Shown here: positions 24,501-37,270 of the stretch, in pieces
How positions within the stretch are numbered: the first letter of the stretch is position 1
Layout of the letters: each line of letters begins with the position of its first letter
Assembly (NCBI GenBank): GCA_933228675.1
Contig: OW121740.1
Span: 9,329,442-9,393,441 of the forward strand
Source of the DNA: Stomorhina lunata
Taxonomy: Eukaryota; Arthropoda; Insecta; Diptera; Rhiniidae
DNA: 64,000 nucleotides
Reading direction: 5' to 3'
The notes under the pieces: model-generated
Databases searched by the model: none
Told to the model about the DNA's origin: nothing
Seen by the model: only the letters and a program-made list of their open reading frames with translations
Made by a program: the position numbers and the translations under genes

Positions 24501-26240
24501 AAATGAATAGTTTACATGATTTAATTGATAGTTTACACGATGTCAACAATAAGATATTCATGTAAAAAATAGGAATTTTTATATATACATTTATTAGTTT
24601 TAAATAAATCTAAAAATTGGGAGATTTCTTAAAATGTTTACAAAGTGCTATTGAATAAAAAATAAATGCTTCAAAATCAATTGTTTACGTAATAAAATTA
24701 ATTGTTTACATGATGTCAATAATTTTAAAATCATTTTTTCTTCAAAAATAATCATTGAATTTTTAATTAATTCCTTCAAAATCAATAATTAACATGATTA
24801 AATTGATAATTTACGCGATGTCAACAATTACAAATTCATATTAAAATCGAGAAATTGTTTTAAAACTTGACAATTTTATTTATTACTTTATATTTTTTTT
24901 CAAAGCCAAATGTTTACACGAAGTAAATAATTATTTACATCATGTAAACAATTAAACATTCATGTAAAAAGTAAGAAATTACTTTTGAATTTAATAAATT
25001 TATTGATTACTGAATAAATTTAGTCAAAACCAAATAATTACATGATGTTAATTATGATGTAAAAAATTAAAAATACATGTAAAATATAAGAAACTGCTTT
25101 TAAATTTGACAAATTTCTTGATGATTGAATAAATGTATTCAAAGCCAAATATTTACATGCTGTAAATAATTATGTACATGATGTAAATAATTAAAATTGT
25201 ATGTAAAATATAAGAAACTGCTTTTAAATTTGACAAATTTCTTAATGATTGAATAAATTTAGTCAAAACTAAATGTTTACATGCTGTAAATTATTATTTA
25301 CATGATGTAAAAAATTAAAAATACATGTAAAATATAAGAAACTGCTTTTAAATTCGGCAAGTTTCTTGATGATTGAATAAATATATTCAAAGCCAAATTT
25401 TTACATGCTGTAAATAATTATTTACATGGTGTAAAAAATTAAAAATACATGTAAAATATAAGAAACTGCTTTTAAATTTGATAAATTGCTTGATGATTGA
25501 ATAAATGTATTCAAAGCCAAATGTTTACATGCTGTAAATAATTATAAACATGATGTAAATAATTATGTACATGATGCAAATAATTAAAAATTTATGTAAA
25601 ATATAAGAAACTGCTTTTAAATTTGACAAATTTCTTGATGATTGAATAAATGTATTCAAAGCCAAATGTTTACATGCAGTAAATAATTATTTACATGATG
25701 TAAAAAATTAAAAATACATGTAAAATGTAAGAAATTTATTGTAAATTTGACGAATTTATTGATGACTGAATAAATTTATTTAAAATCAAATGTTTACACG
25801 CTGTAAATAATTATTTACATGATGTAAACAATTAAAAATACATGTAAAATATAAGAAACAGCTTTTAAGTTTGACAAATTTCTTGATGATTGAATAAATG
25901 TATTCAAAGACAAATGTTTACATGCTGTAAATAATTATTTACATGATGTAAAAAATTAAAAATATATGTAAAATATAAGAAACTGCTTTTAAATTTTACA
26001 AATTTCTTGATGATTGAATAAATGTATTCAAAGCCAAATGTTTACATGCTGTAAAAAATTATTTACACTGTGTAAACAATTACAAATTTCTTAAAAACCT
26101 TGATTATTTAGTAATTTTTTTCAAAATTCATTGTCTACAAGCTGTAAATAATTATTTACACAGTGTCAAAAATTATTTTTAAAATTTCCTTAAAAAGTTT
26201 AAATTTTATTGATTTTTCCTTCAATTTATAATTTTCTTTT
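21540..26240. repeat. 120-135-bp satellite, second block
   Basis: The same family as in the DUF1989 intron, continuing for another 4.7 kb with TTGTTTACATGC and TTTACACGATGTCAACAATT landmarks. From about 24,900 it shifts to a more uniform subfamily (124-bp units at 25,080-26,050) in which TTTACATGCTGTAAA and TTTACATGATGTAAA form near-perfect dyads. About 25,560 carries an extra dyad insertion. It fades out at about 26,240. Confidence 0.9.
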
Positions 26241-27050
26241 AAGAAAATATTTCCTCGCATGTAGATAACAACGTTTTTACATTTATAGATTATTCGATAA
26301 TTCGATTTAACATTTCCCCCTTTAGCTCAACACTGTTAAACGAATGATGTTTACAGAAATAACATATTGTTCTCCTTCTCTCTTACTGTTTAACAGCCAA
26401 TACATTCATACTAACAGAATGATGGCCACTGAAACCAGAAATGTTAAGTCAAAATCTTTCGATACAGTCTAATTCTTATTAGTTGTTCTGACTGCTATGT
26501 GTCGTGATCATTGTTTTCAAATCGTTCTTGGTTCAAATGAAATAAAAAAATTTTGAAAATTTTTATTTTGAAAAAACGAGTGTTGATTTTCTTTTGAATT
26601 CAAAAAAAGTTAACAGCAGCGTGGAATCAATTTTGTGAAAAAATTTTGAATATATATAAAAAAATTCAACAAAACGTATTTAAATAAATACCGTTAAATT
26701 AAATTCAAAAATATTTTTTGAAAGAATTTTGTGTTTGTGTGTTTTGTACAAATATTTAAATTTTTTTATTTAAAAGTAAATTTTAAATAAAATAAAGTCA
26801 ACAAATTCTATAAAAAAAATAGATTAAGGTCAGTGAACAAGACAAAAGAAAACTGAAGCAACATTTTTAAATAAATCAAAGTGGATATTTTATTTAGTCT
26901 TAATTTATATAAAGAAACAAAAAAAAAAAAAAACTGAAAAACAGACATCAAAAATAAAATTTTCGAAAATTTCCACAAAAAAATTTACGTTTTGAGAAAT
27001 AAAATTGAAAAAAATTAATACACAAAAATACAATAAAAAAATGTAATAAA
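26241..27050 (+). promoter_or_regulatory. Possible 5' noncoding exon and promoter of a long plus-strand gene
   Basis: This non-repetitive stretch separates two satellite blocks. It looks like a fly 5' leader (A-rich, no long frame) and has a donor-like AAG|GTCAGT at 26,827/26,828. The next clear plus-strand acceptor with coding sequence is at 37,756, so this could be the first exon of that gene. There is no direct proof: no TATA box was seen, and splicing over 10.9 kb is inferred. Confidence 0.25.
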
Positions 27051-29095
27051 AAAGTTAGTGGAGACTAAGATTTTCTATAGCAAATTTAGTGGAGACTAAG
27101 ATTTTCTGTAGAAAATCAAGTGGAGACTAATATTTTCTAATGAAAATTTAGTGGAGGCTAAGATTTTCACTAAAAAATTAGTGGAGACTAAGATTTTCTT
27201 TAGAAAATTTACGGAAGACTAAGATTTTCTATAGAAAATTTAGTGGAGTCTAAGATTTTCTATAGAAAATTTAGTAGAGACTAAGATTTTCTATAGAAAA
27301 TTTAGTTGAGGTTAAGATTTTCTATAGAAAATTTAGTGGAGACTAAGATTTTTTATGGAAAATTTAGTGGAGACTAAGATTTTCTATGGAAAATTTAGTG
27401 GAGACTAAGATTTTCTATGAAAAATTTAGTGGAGACAAAGATTTTCTATAGAAAATTTATTGGAGACTAGGATTTTCTATAGAAAATTTAGTGGAGACTA
27501 AGATTTTCTATAGAAAATTTAGTGGAGACTAAGATTTTTTATGGAAAATTTAGTGAAGACTAAGATATTCTATGGAAAATTTAGTGGAGACTAAGATTTT
27601 TATAGAAAATTTAGTGGAGACTAAGGTTTTCTATAGAAAATTAAGTAGAGACTAAGATTTTCTATAGAAAATTTAATATAGACTAAGATTTTCTATAGAA
27701 AATTTAGTTGAGGTTAAGATTTTCTATAGAAAATTTAGTGAAGACTAAGATTTTTTATGGAAAATTTAGTGGAGACTAAGATTTTCTATGGAAAATTTAG
27801 TGGAGACTAATATTTTCTATAGAAAATTTAGTGGAGACTAAGATTTCCTATAGAAAATTTAGTGGAGACTAAGATTTTTATAGAAAATTTAGTGGAGACT
27901 AAGGTTTTCTATAGAAAATTTAGTGGAGATTAAGATTTTCTATAGAAAATTTAGTGGAAACTAAGATTTTCTATAGAAAATTTAGTGGAGACTAAGATTT
28001 TCTATAGAAAATTTAGTGGAGACTAAGATTTTCTATAGAAAATTTAGTGGAGACTAAGATTTTTTATGGAAAATTTAGTGGAGACTAAGATTTTCTATGG
28101 AAAAATTAGTGGAGACTAAGATTTTCTATGGAAAATTTAGTGGAGACAAAAATTTTCCATAGAAAATTTATTGGAGACTAGGATTTTCTATAGAAAATTT
28201 AGTGGAGACTAAGATTTTCTATAGAAAATTTAGTGGAGACTAAGATTTTCTATAGAAAATTTAGTGGAGACTAAGATTTTTTATGGAAAATTTAGTGAAG
28301 ACTAAGATATTCTATGGAAAATTTAGTGGAGACTAAGATTTTCTATAGAAAATTTATTGGAGACTAAGATTTTCTATAGAAAATTAAGTAGAGACTAAGA
28401 TTTTCTATAGAAAATTTAATATAGACTAAAATTTTCTATAGAAAATTTAGTTGAGGTTAAGATTTTCTATAGAAAATTTAGTGGAGACCAAGATTTTTTA
28501 TGGAAAATTTAGTGGAGACTAAGATTTTCTATAGAAAATTTAGTTGAGGTTAAGATTTTCTATAGAAAATTTAGTGAAGACTAAGATTTTTTATGGAAAA
28601 TTTAGTGGAGACTAAGATTTTCTATGGAAAATTTAGTGGAGACTAATATTTTCTATAGAAAATTTAGTGGAGACTAAGATTTCCTATAGAAAATTTAGTG
28701 GAGACTAAGATTTTTTATGGAAAATTTAGTGGAGACTAAGATTTTTTATGGAAAATTTAGTGGAGACTAATATTTTCTATAGAAAATTTAGTGGAGACTA
28801 AGATTTCCTATAGAACATTTAGTGGAGACTAAGATTTTTATAGAAAATTTAGTGGAGACTAAGATTTTCTATAGAAAATTTAGTGGAGACTAAGGTTTTC
28901 TATAGAAAATTTAGTGGAGATTAAGATTTTCTATAGAAAATTTAGTGGAAACTAAGATTTTCTATAGAAAATTTAGTGGAGACTAAGATTTTCTATAGAA
29001 AATTTAGTGGAGACTAAGATTTTCTAAAGAAAATTTAGTGGAGACCATGATTTTCTATAGAAAATCAAATTTTCTATAGAAAAGTTATCGGAAAT
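27051..29095. repeat. 31-bp minisatellite, block A (GTGGAGACTAAG type)
   Basis: About 65 tandem units of 31 bp. Each has GTGGAGACTAAGATTTTCTA followed by TAGAAAATTTA. The inner palindrome TTTTCTATAGAAAA matches the array at 2.5-4.4 kb. Variant units recur in the same order about 711 bp apart (TTGGAGACTAGG at 27,460 and 28,171), showing a segmental tandem duplication inside the array. Confidence 0.92.
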
Positions 29096-29505
29096 AATTT
29101 AATTTCTGCAATTATTTGTCAATGAAATCCATAAATCTATTAGCACTTTGAGGTGGCCCATTATTATGGCCAACAGCGATGACACAATTTATTAGCCGAC
29201 AGTTGCAAACAGAATTTGTAAAGTAAAACCAAGAAAATAATTTTTTATTTTCTTGTCAAAACGTCCAAATATAGATTTCGATAAGTTTTACTAGAAGACA
29301 CAGTAGACGACAACGTGCAACAGATAAACGCAACAAATTTCAAAATAAAAGCGACGACACTTTGACTCGCCAATTCGCTTAACAAAATCTTTTTTTTAAT
29401 TATTTATTTTCTTCTTATACGCTATATTCTCATTGGTATTATTAGGTTGTGCCCATGTTTGCAACTTATAGAAATATTGATCTCTAAGTATATCGGTACT
29501 TATAG
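29096..29505. other. Unique spacer between 31-bp arrays
   Basis: About 400 bp of non-repetitive sequence of more balanced composition. No exon or RNA gene was recognised. It could hold regulatory or older unique intronic DNA. Confidence 0.35.
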
Positions 29506-31725
29506 TTTCTATAGAAAATTTGGTGAAGACGAATATTTTCTATAGACAATTTAGTGGAGACTAATATTTTCTATAGAAAATTAAGTGGAGACTAAGATTT
29601 TCTATAGAAAATTTAGTGGAGACTAAGATTTTCTATAGAAAATTTAGTGGAAACTATGATTTCCTATAGAAAATTTTGTGGAGACTAAGATTTTCAATAC
29701 AAAATTTAGTGGAGACTAAGATTTTCTATACAAAATTTAGTGAGACTAATATTTTCTAAAGAAAATTTGATGCAGACTAATATTTTCTATAGAAAATTTA
29801 GTGGAGACTAATATTTTCTACAGAAAATTTAGTGCAGACTAATATTTTCTATAGATAATTTAGTGTATAATAATATTTTCTATAGAAAATTTAGTGGAAG
29901 CTGATATTTTTTATAGAAAATTTAGTGGAGACTTATATTTTCTATAGAAAATTTAGCGGAGATTAATATTTTCTAGAAAAAATTTAGTGGAGACTAATAT
30001 TTTCTATAGAAAATTAAGTAGAGACTAATATTTTCTATAGAAAATTTAGTGGAGACTAATATTTTCTATAGTAAATTTAGTGGAGACTAATATTGTTTAT
30101 AGAAAATTTAGCGGAGACTAATATTTTCTTACAAAATTTAGTGGAGACTAATATTTTCTTTAGAAAATTTAGTGGGGACTAATATTTTCTATAGAAAATT
30201 AAGTGGAGACTTATATTTTCTATAGAAAATTTAGTGGAGACTAATATTTTCAATAGAAAATTTAGTGGAGACTAATATTTTCTATAGAAAATTAAGTGGA
30301 AACTTATATTTTCTTTAGAAAATTTAGTGGAGACTTATATTTTCTTTAGAAAATTTAGTGGAGGCTTATATTTTCTGTAGAAAATTTAGTGGAGACTTAT
30401 AGTTTCTGTAGAAAATTTAGTGGAGACTTATATTTTCTATAAAAATTTAGTTGAGACTTATATTTTAAATAGATAATTTAGTGGAGATTAATATTTTCTA
30501 CAGAAAATTTAGTGGAGACTAATATTTTCTAGAGAAAATTAAGTGGAGACTAACATTTTCTATAGTAAGTTTAGTGGAGACTTAGATTTTCTATAGAAAA
30601 TTTAATGGAGACTTAGATTTTCTATAGAAAATTTAGTGGAGACTAAAATTGTTTATAGAAAATTTAGCGGAGACTAATATTTTCTTAGAAAATTTAGTGG
30701 AGACAAATATTTGCTTTAGAAAAGTTAGTGGGGACTAATATTTTCTATAGAAAATTTAATGGAGACTAATATTTTCTATAGTAAGTTTAGTAGAGACTTA
30801 GATTTTCTACAGAAAATTTAATGGAGACTTAGATTTTCTATAGAAAATTTAGTGGAGACTAAAATTGTTTATAGAAAATTTAGCGGAGACTAATATTTTC
30901 TTAGAAAATTTAGTGGAGACTAATATTTGCTTTAGAAAAGTTAGTGGGGACTAATATTTTCTATAGAAAATTTAGTGGAGACTAATATTTTCTATAGAAA
31001 ATTTAGTGGAGACTAAAATTGTTTATAGAAAATTTAGCGGAGACTAATATTTTCTTAGAAAATTTAGTGGAGACTAATATTTGCTTTAGAAAAGTTAGTG
31101 GGGACTAATATTTTCTATAGAAAATTTAGTGGAGACTAATATTTTCTATAGAAAATTTAGTGGAGACTAATATTTTCTATAGAAAATTTAGTGGAGACTA
31201 ATATTTTCTATAGAAAATTTAGTGGTGACTAATATTTTCTATAGAAAATTAAGTGGAGACTTATATTTTCTTTAGAAAATTTAGTGGAGACTTATATTTT
31301 CTATAGAAAATTTAGTGGAGGCTTATATTTTCTGTAAAAATTTAGTTGAGACTTATATTTTAAATAGATAATTTAGTGGAGATTAATATTTTCTACAGAA
31401 AATTTAGTGGAGACTTATATTTTCTAGAGAAAATTTAGTGGAGACTTTTTTTATTGAAAATTTAGTGGAGACTTATATTTTCTAAAACAAATTTTGTGGA
31501 GACTAATATTTTCTAGAGAAAATTAAGTGGAGACTAACATTTTCTATAGAAAATTAAGGAGAGATCAAGATTTTCTATTGAAAATTTAGTGGAGACCTAA
31601 ATTTTGTATAGAAAATTTAGTGTAGACTTATATTTTCGCTAAAAAATTTACTGGAGACTTATATTTTCTATAAAAAATTTTGTGGAGTCTTATATTTTCT
31701 ATAGAAAATTGAATGGAGACTATAT
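29506..31725. repeat. 31-bp minisatellite, block B (GTGGAGACTAATA type)
   Basis: About 70 units of the same family as block A, mostly with ACTAATATTTTC in place of ACTAAGATTTTC. A higher-order unit of seven monomers (216 bp) repeats: GACTAAAATTG occurs at about 30,641 and 30,857. A third shortened copy follows at 31,011 (154 bp, five monomers). Confidence 0.9.
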
Positions 31726-32999
31726 TTTTTTTTTAAATTTTGTTTAATATTTTGCTCATTGATGAAGGGTTATTACATAGTCGATCTTGACCAACTGTAA
31801 TACTTGTTATTTATTGTTTTTGTCACACTCTTTTATAGTTTTAACATAATTATGGCTGCCTTATTATTGCCAACAATCGGAAAGCATAAGTGAAAATACG
31901 TAATGGGACAAAAACAAAGATGGGTCATTATTTCAAGAATTCTTTTAAAAGATTTAAAAATTGTTGTTTGCTAATTTTTACACCTTAAAATGTAAAAAAT
32001 AGGAAGAAAAACGTTCTCACATACAATGTATTTAAATGCAAAATTACGTATGACAAAAAAATATAAAAATTTAATTATTTAAGAAAAAACTGAACTCAAA
32101 AAAATTATTATAAACAATTTCACTTTTTTTGAATTTATTTTTAATATTTTTTATTCTCTAATTTTTTTTTTGTAAATTTTGTGATTTATTTCCTTTTGTA
32201 TTTGAAAAAGAAAATCGAAAGTGTTTGCAGACTTTTTTCGACCACTGTTCGTGCAGTTCTTTAAAAATAACTGACCAAACTTTCGAAATATTTCATTTTC
32301 ATTTTAAGCAACAAAAATAAAGAAATAACACAAGAAAAATTTGTCTTGTCAACAAAAATCTAACAAAAGAATTGAAAAGATTTAGAAAAAATTAAAAAGA
32401 ATAAACAATTTTTTTTAAATTTTCAACATTTTCAAAAAAAAAGAAAAATCAAATAAAAATGTTGAGAATGAATTTAAACAGAGCGTGAATGATCAAAAAC
32501 TTTGTTTTAAGAAGAATTTTATAAAAATTTTCTATATCTTCAACGACAAATTTAGTGGAGACTAATATTTTTTTAGAAAATTTAGTGGAGACTAATATTA
32601 TGAAGAGTGTCATATGGTCATACTTGACGGACTATAGCTCATTATTACTTGTTTTTGATTATTTCAATTCATTTGCATATTTTTGCTATTCTTTTGTTTC
32701 ATTTCTGTTCTATTTTATTTTTCAAGTATTTGTCAAAAAAATTAATTTATACACATTTTGGTTGCAAGTTTATGCATTTGTGATTATCATAATCAAGTTC
32801 CAAAATTTATTGTGTTTTCGCTTTTGAATATTAAAATGTATAAATTTGAATACGAATTATAATTGAATTCGTATTCAATCTGTTCAATAATTTCACTAGA
32901 CTTGTTGATGTTCTTGGTTTTGGCGGGAGAAATGTTAAAATAAAAAATCAATTTACGAAGTGCTATAGCTCGTCAAGCCCGACTATTACTATTTTTAGG
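31726..32999. other. Mostly unique intronic or intergenic DNA
   Basis: It contains two copies of the short palindromic dispersed repeat (about 31,758-31,815 and 32,602-32,660) and a two-unit remnant of the 31-bp repeat at 32,546-32,600. Positions 32,210-32,480 read like a fly 5' leader (A-rich, CAACAAAAAT-like) but no splice-linked coding exon was found. There is no gene I can support. Confidence 0.35.
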
Positions 33000-34985
33000 A
33001 AATTTTTCGAAAATTTACTATTTATAAAAAATTTTTCGAAAATGACTCTTTAAAGGAAATTTTTTAGAAAAATTACTACTTATCGAAAATTTATTGAAAT
33101 TTTACTATTTAGAAGGAATTTTTCGAAAATTTACTTTTTATAGAAAATTTTTTCATTAAAGGAAATTTTTTCGAAAAATTTTCTTTTTATAGGAAATTTT
33201 TCAAAAATTTACTATTTATAGGAAATTTTTCGAAAATTTTTATTTTTAGGAAATTTTTCGAAAATTGACTATTTATAGGAAATTTTTCGAAAATTGACTA
33301 TTTATAGGAAATTTTTCGAAAATTGACTATTTGTAGGAAATTTTTCGAAAATTGACTATTTATAGGAAATTTTTCGGAAATTGACTATTTATAGGAAATT
33401 TTTCGAAAATTGACTATTAATAGGAAATTTTTCGAAAATTGACTATTTATAGGAAATTTTTCGAAAATTGACTATTAATAGGAAATTTTTCGAAAATTTA
33501 CTATTTATAGGAAATTTTTCGAAAATTGACTATTTATAGGAAACTTTTCGAAAATTGACTATTTATAGGAAATTTTTCGAAAATTGACTATTTATAGGAT
33601 ATTTTTCGAAAATTGACTATTTATAGGAAATTTTTCGAAAATTGACTTTTTATAGCAAATTTTTTGAAAATTTACTATTTATAGGAAATTTTTCGAAAAT
33701 TGACTATTTATAGGAAACTTTTCGAAAATTGACTATTTATAGGAAATTTTTCGAAAATTGACTATTTATAGGATATTTTTCGAAAATTTACTATTTATAG
33801 GAAATTTTTCGAAAATTGACTTTTTATAGGAAATTTTTTGAAAATTGACTTTTTATAGGAAATTTTTCGAAAATTGACTATTTACAGGAAATTTTTCGAA
33901 AATTGACTATTTATAGGAAATTTTTCGAAAATTGACTATTTATAGGAAATTTTTCGAAAATTGACTATTTATAGGAAATTTTTCGAAAATTGACTAATTA
34001 TAAGAAATTTTTCGAAAATTGACTTTTTATAGGAAATTTTTCGAAAATTGACTATTTATAGGAAATTTTTCGAAAATTGACTATTTATAGGAAATTTTTC
34101 GAAAATTAACTATTTATAGGAAATTGTTCGAAAATTGACTATTTATAGGAGATTTTTCGAAAATTGACTATTTATAGGAAATTTTTCGAAAATTGACTAT
34201 TTATAAGAAATTTTTCGAAAATTGACTTTTTATAGGAAATTTTTGGAAAATTGACTATTTATAGGAAATTTTTCGAAAATTGACTATTTATAGGAAATTT
34301 TTCGAAAATTGACTATTTATAGGATATTTTTCGAAAATTGACTATTTATAGGATATTTTTCGAAAATTGACTATTTATAGCAAAATTTTCGAAAATTGAC
34401 TATTTATAGCAAAATTTTCGAAAATTGACTATTTATAGCAAAATTTTAGAAAATTGACTATTTATAGCAAAATTTTCGAAAATTGACTATTTATAGGAAA
34501 ATTTTCGAAAATTGACTATTTATAGCAAAATTTTCGAAAATTGACTATTTATTTATAAGAAATTTTTATTTATAGGAAACTTTTCTAAAATTGTCTAATT
34601 ATAGGAAATTTTTATTAAATTGACTATTTATAGGAAATTTTTCGAAAATTGACTATTTATAGGAAATTTTTCGAAAATTTAGTTTTTATAGGAAATTTTT
34701 CAAAAATTAGTTTTTATAGAAAATTTTTCAAAAATTTAGTTTTTATAGGAAATTTTTCAAAAATTTTGTTTTTATAGAGAATTTTTCAAAAATTTACTTT
34801 TGATAGAAAATTTTTCAAAAATTCACTTTTGATAGAAAATTGTTCAAAAATTTACTTTTTATAGTAAATTTTTCAAAAATTGACTATTTATAGAAAATTT
34901 TTCAAAAATTGACTTTTTATAGGAAATTTTTCGAAAATTTACTTTTTATAGGAAATATTTGTAAAATTTACTTTTTATAAAAAAA
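33000..34985. repeat. 29-bp minisatellite with CTATTTATAG in most units
   Basis: About 65 units of 29 bp, mainly GACTATTTATAGGAAATTTT followed by TCGAAAATT. The ends are looser variants with ACTTTTTATAG. The 10-mer CTATTTATAG exactly fits the MEF2 consensus CTA(A/T)4TAG and occurs in most central units. Confidence 0.92.
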
Positions 34986-35510
34986 TCTTAAAATCGATCA
35001 AGAATGGTACTAAGTGGATCGGTATACCTTAAAGTGGGTGTCATCTGTGATGGTTGTGAAGCGTTTTGGAAATATCAAAACTTTTGAAATTTTAGAATTT
35101 TGAATTTGAAGTATTGCCTCTTTAATTAATTTTCGCCAAAAACACTTGAAAACTATTAATTATAGTTTTGACTAAATTGTGCATTTAAATACATTTCGTT
35201 TAAATATTTTTATCGTACAAAATTGTCAAAACGTTAATTGAATTCAATAATATTAAAATTAATAAAAAAAACCTTCACCCTGGACTTGTGACTGAAAATT
35301 ATTACTCCTTTGCCTCTTGTTATTATTAGACATTATCAGAATTTAATGTTTACAAATGTTTAGAGATAAAGTCATCGGGAATTAAATTGGACAAATCACA
35401 TAAGAACTAAATTTAGTTTTTATCTGACATTAATGACAGAATATCGACAAGTGGCTGATATTAAATAAATTAAAATGAAATTGATTGCAAGTTTAATATA
35501 AACAATTTTA
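34986..35510. other. Unique spacer
   Basis: No gene or RNA was recognised. This ordinary AT-rich sequence separates two related 29-bp arrays. Confidence 0.35.
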
Positions 35511-37270
35511 TTTTATTTTTTATAGTAAATTTTTCAAAAATTTACTTTTTATAGTAAATTTTTCAAAAATTTACTTTTTATAGTAAATTTTTCAAAAATT
35601 TACTTTTTTATAGTAAATTTTTCAAAAATTTACTTTTTATAGTAAATTTTTCAAAAATTTACTTTTTTGAGGAAATTTTTCTAAAATTTACTTTTTTTGA
35701 GGAAATTTTTCAAAAATTAACTTTTTATAGGAAATTTTTCAAAAATTTCCTTTTTTTGAGGAAATTTTCAAAAATTTACTTTTTATAGTAAATTTTTCAA
35801 AAATTTACTTTTTATAGTAAATTTTTCAAAAATTTACTTTTTATAGTAAATTTTTCAAAAATTTACTTTTTATAGTAAATTTTTCAAAAATTTACTTTTT
35901 ATAGTAAATTTTTCAAAAATTTACTTTTTATAGTAAATTTTTCAAAAATTTACTTTTTATAGTAAATTTTTCAAAAATTTACTTTTTATAGTAAATTTTT
36001 CAAAAATTTACTTTTTATAGTAAATTTTTCAAAAATTTACTTTTTATAGTAAATTTTTCAAAAATTTACTTTTTATAGTAAATTTTTCAAAAATTTACTT
36101 TTTATAGTAAATTTTTCAAAAATTTACTTTTTATAGTAAATTTTTCAAAAATTTACTTTTTATAGTAAATTTTTCAAAAATTTACTTTTTATAGTAAATT
36201 TTTCAAAAATTTACTTTTTATAGTAAATTTTTCAAAAATTTACTTTTTATAGTAAATTTTTCAAAAATTTACTTTTTATAGTAAATTTTTCAAAAATTTA
36301 CTTTTTATAGTAAATTTTTCAAAAATTTACTTTTTATAGTAAATTTTTCAAAAATTTACTTTTTATAGTAAATTTTTCAAAAATTTACTTTTTATAGTAA
36401 ATTTTTCAAAAATTTACTTTTTATAGTAAATTTTTCAAAAATTTACTTTTTATAGTAAATTTTTCAAAAATTTACTTTTTATAGTAAATTTTTCAAAAAT
36501 TTACTTTTTATAGTAAATTTTTCAAAAATTTACTTTTTATAGTAAATTTTTCAAAAATTTACTTTTTATAGTAAATTTTTCAAAAATTTACTTTTATAGT
36601 AAATTTTTCAAAAATTTACTTTTTATAGTAAATTTTTCAAAAATTTACTTTTTATAGTAAATTTTTCAAAAATTTACTTTTTATAGTAAATTTTTCAAAA
36701 ATTTACTTTTTATAGTAAATTTTTCAAAAATTTACTTTTTATAGTAAATTTTTCAAAAATTTACTTTTTATAGTAAATTTTTCAAAAATTTACTTTTTAT
36801 AGTAAATTTTTCAAAAATTTACTTTTTATAGTAAATTTTTCAAAAATTTACTTTTTATAGTAAATTTTTCAAAAATTTACTTTTTATAGTAAATTTTTTC
36901 AAAAATTTACTTTTTATAGGAAATTTTTCAAAAATTTACTTTTTATAGGAAATTTTTCAAAAATTTACTTTTTATAGGAAATTTTTCAAAAATTAAATTT
37001 TTTTGAGGAAATTTTTCAAAAATTAACTTTTTTTGAGGAAATTTTTCAAAAATTAACTTTTTATAGGAAATTTTTCAAAAATTTACTTTTTTTGAGGAAA
37101 TTTTTCTAAAATTTACTTTTTTTGAGGAAATTTTTCTAAAATTTACTTTTTATAGGAAATTTTTCAAAAATATACTTTTTATAGAAAATTTTTCAAAAAT
37201 TTACTTTTTATAGGAAATTTTTCAAAAATTTACTTTTTACGGAAAATTTACTTTTTATTGGAAATTTTTC
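35511..37270. repeat. 29-bp minisatellite, highly uniform core
   Basis: About 60 units of 29 bp (ACTTTTTATAGTAAATTTTT then CAAAAATTT). From about 35,777 to 36,890 some 38 units are practically identical, apart from a two-base loss near 36,592 and one added T near 36,893. Both flanks carry older variants with TTTTTTGAGGAAATTTTTC. Confidence 0.93.

Noticed and set aside
32555..32827. 90-codon hydrophobic frame
   Set aside because: It starts inside a remnant of the 31-bp repeat and is Phe/Tyr-rich because of AT composition.
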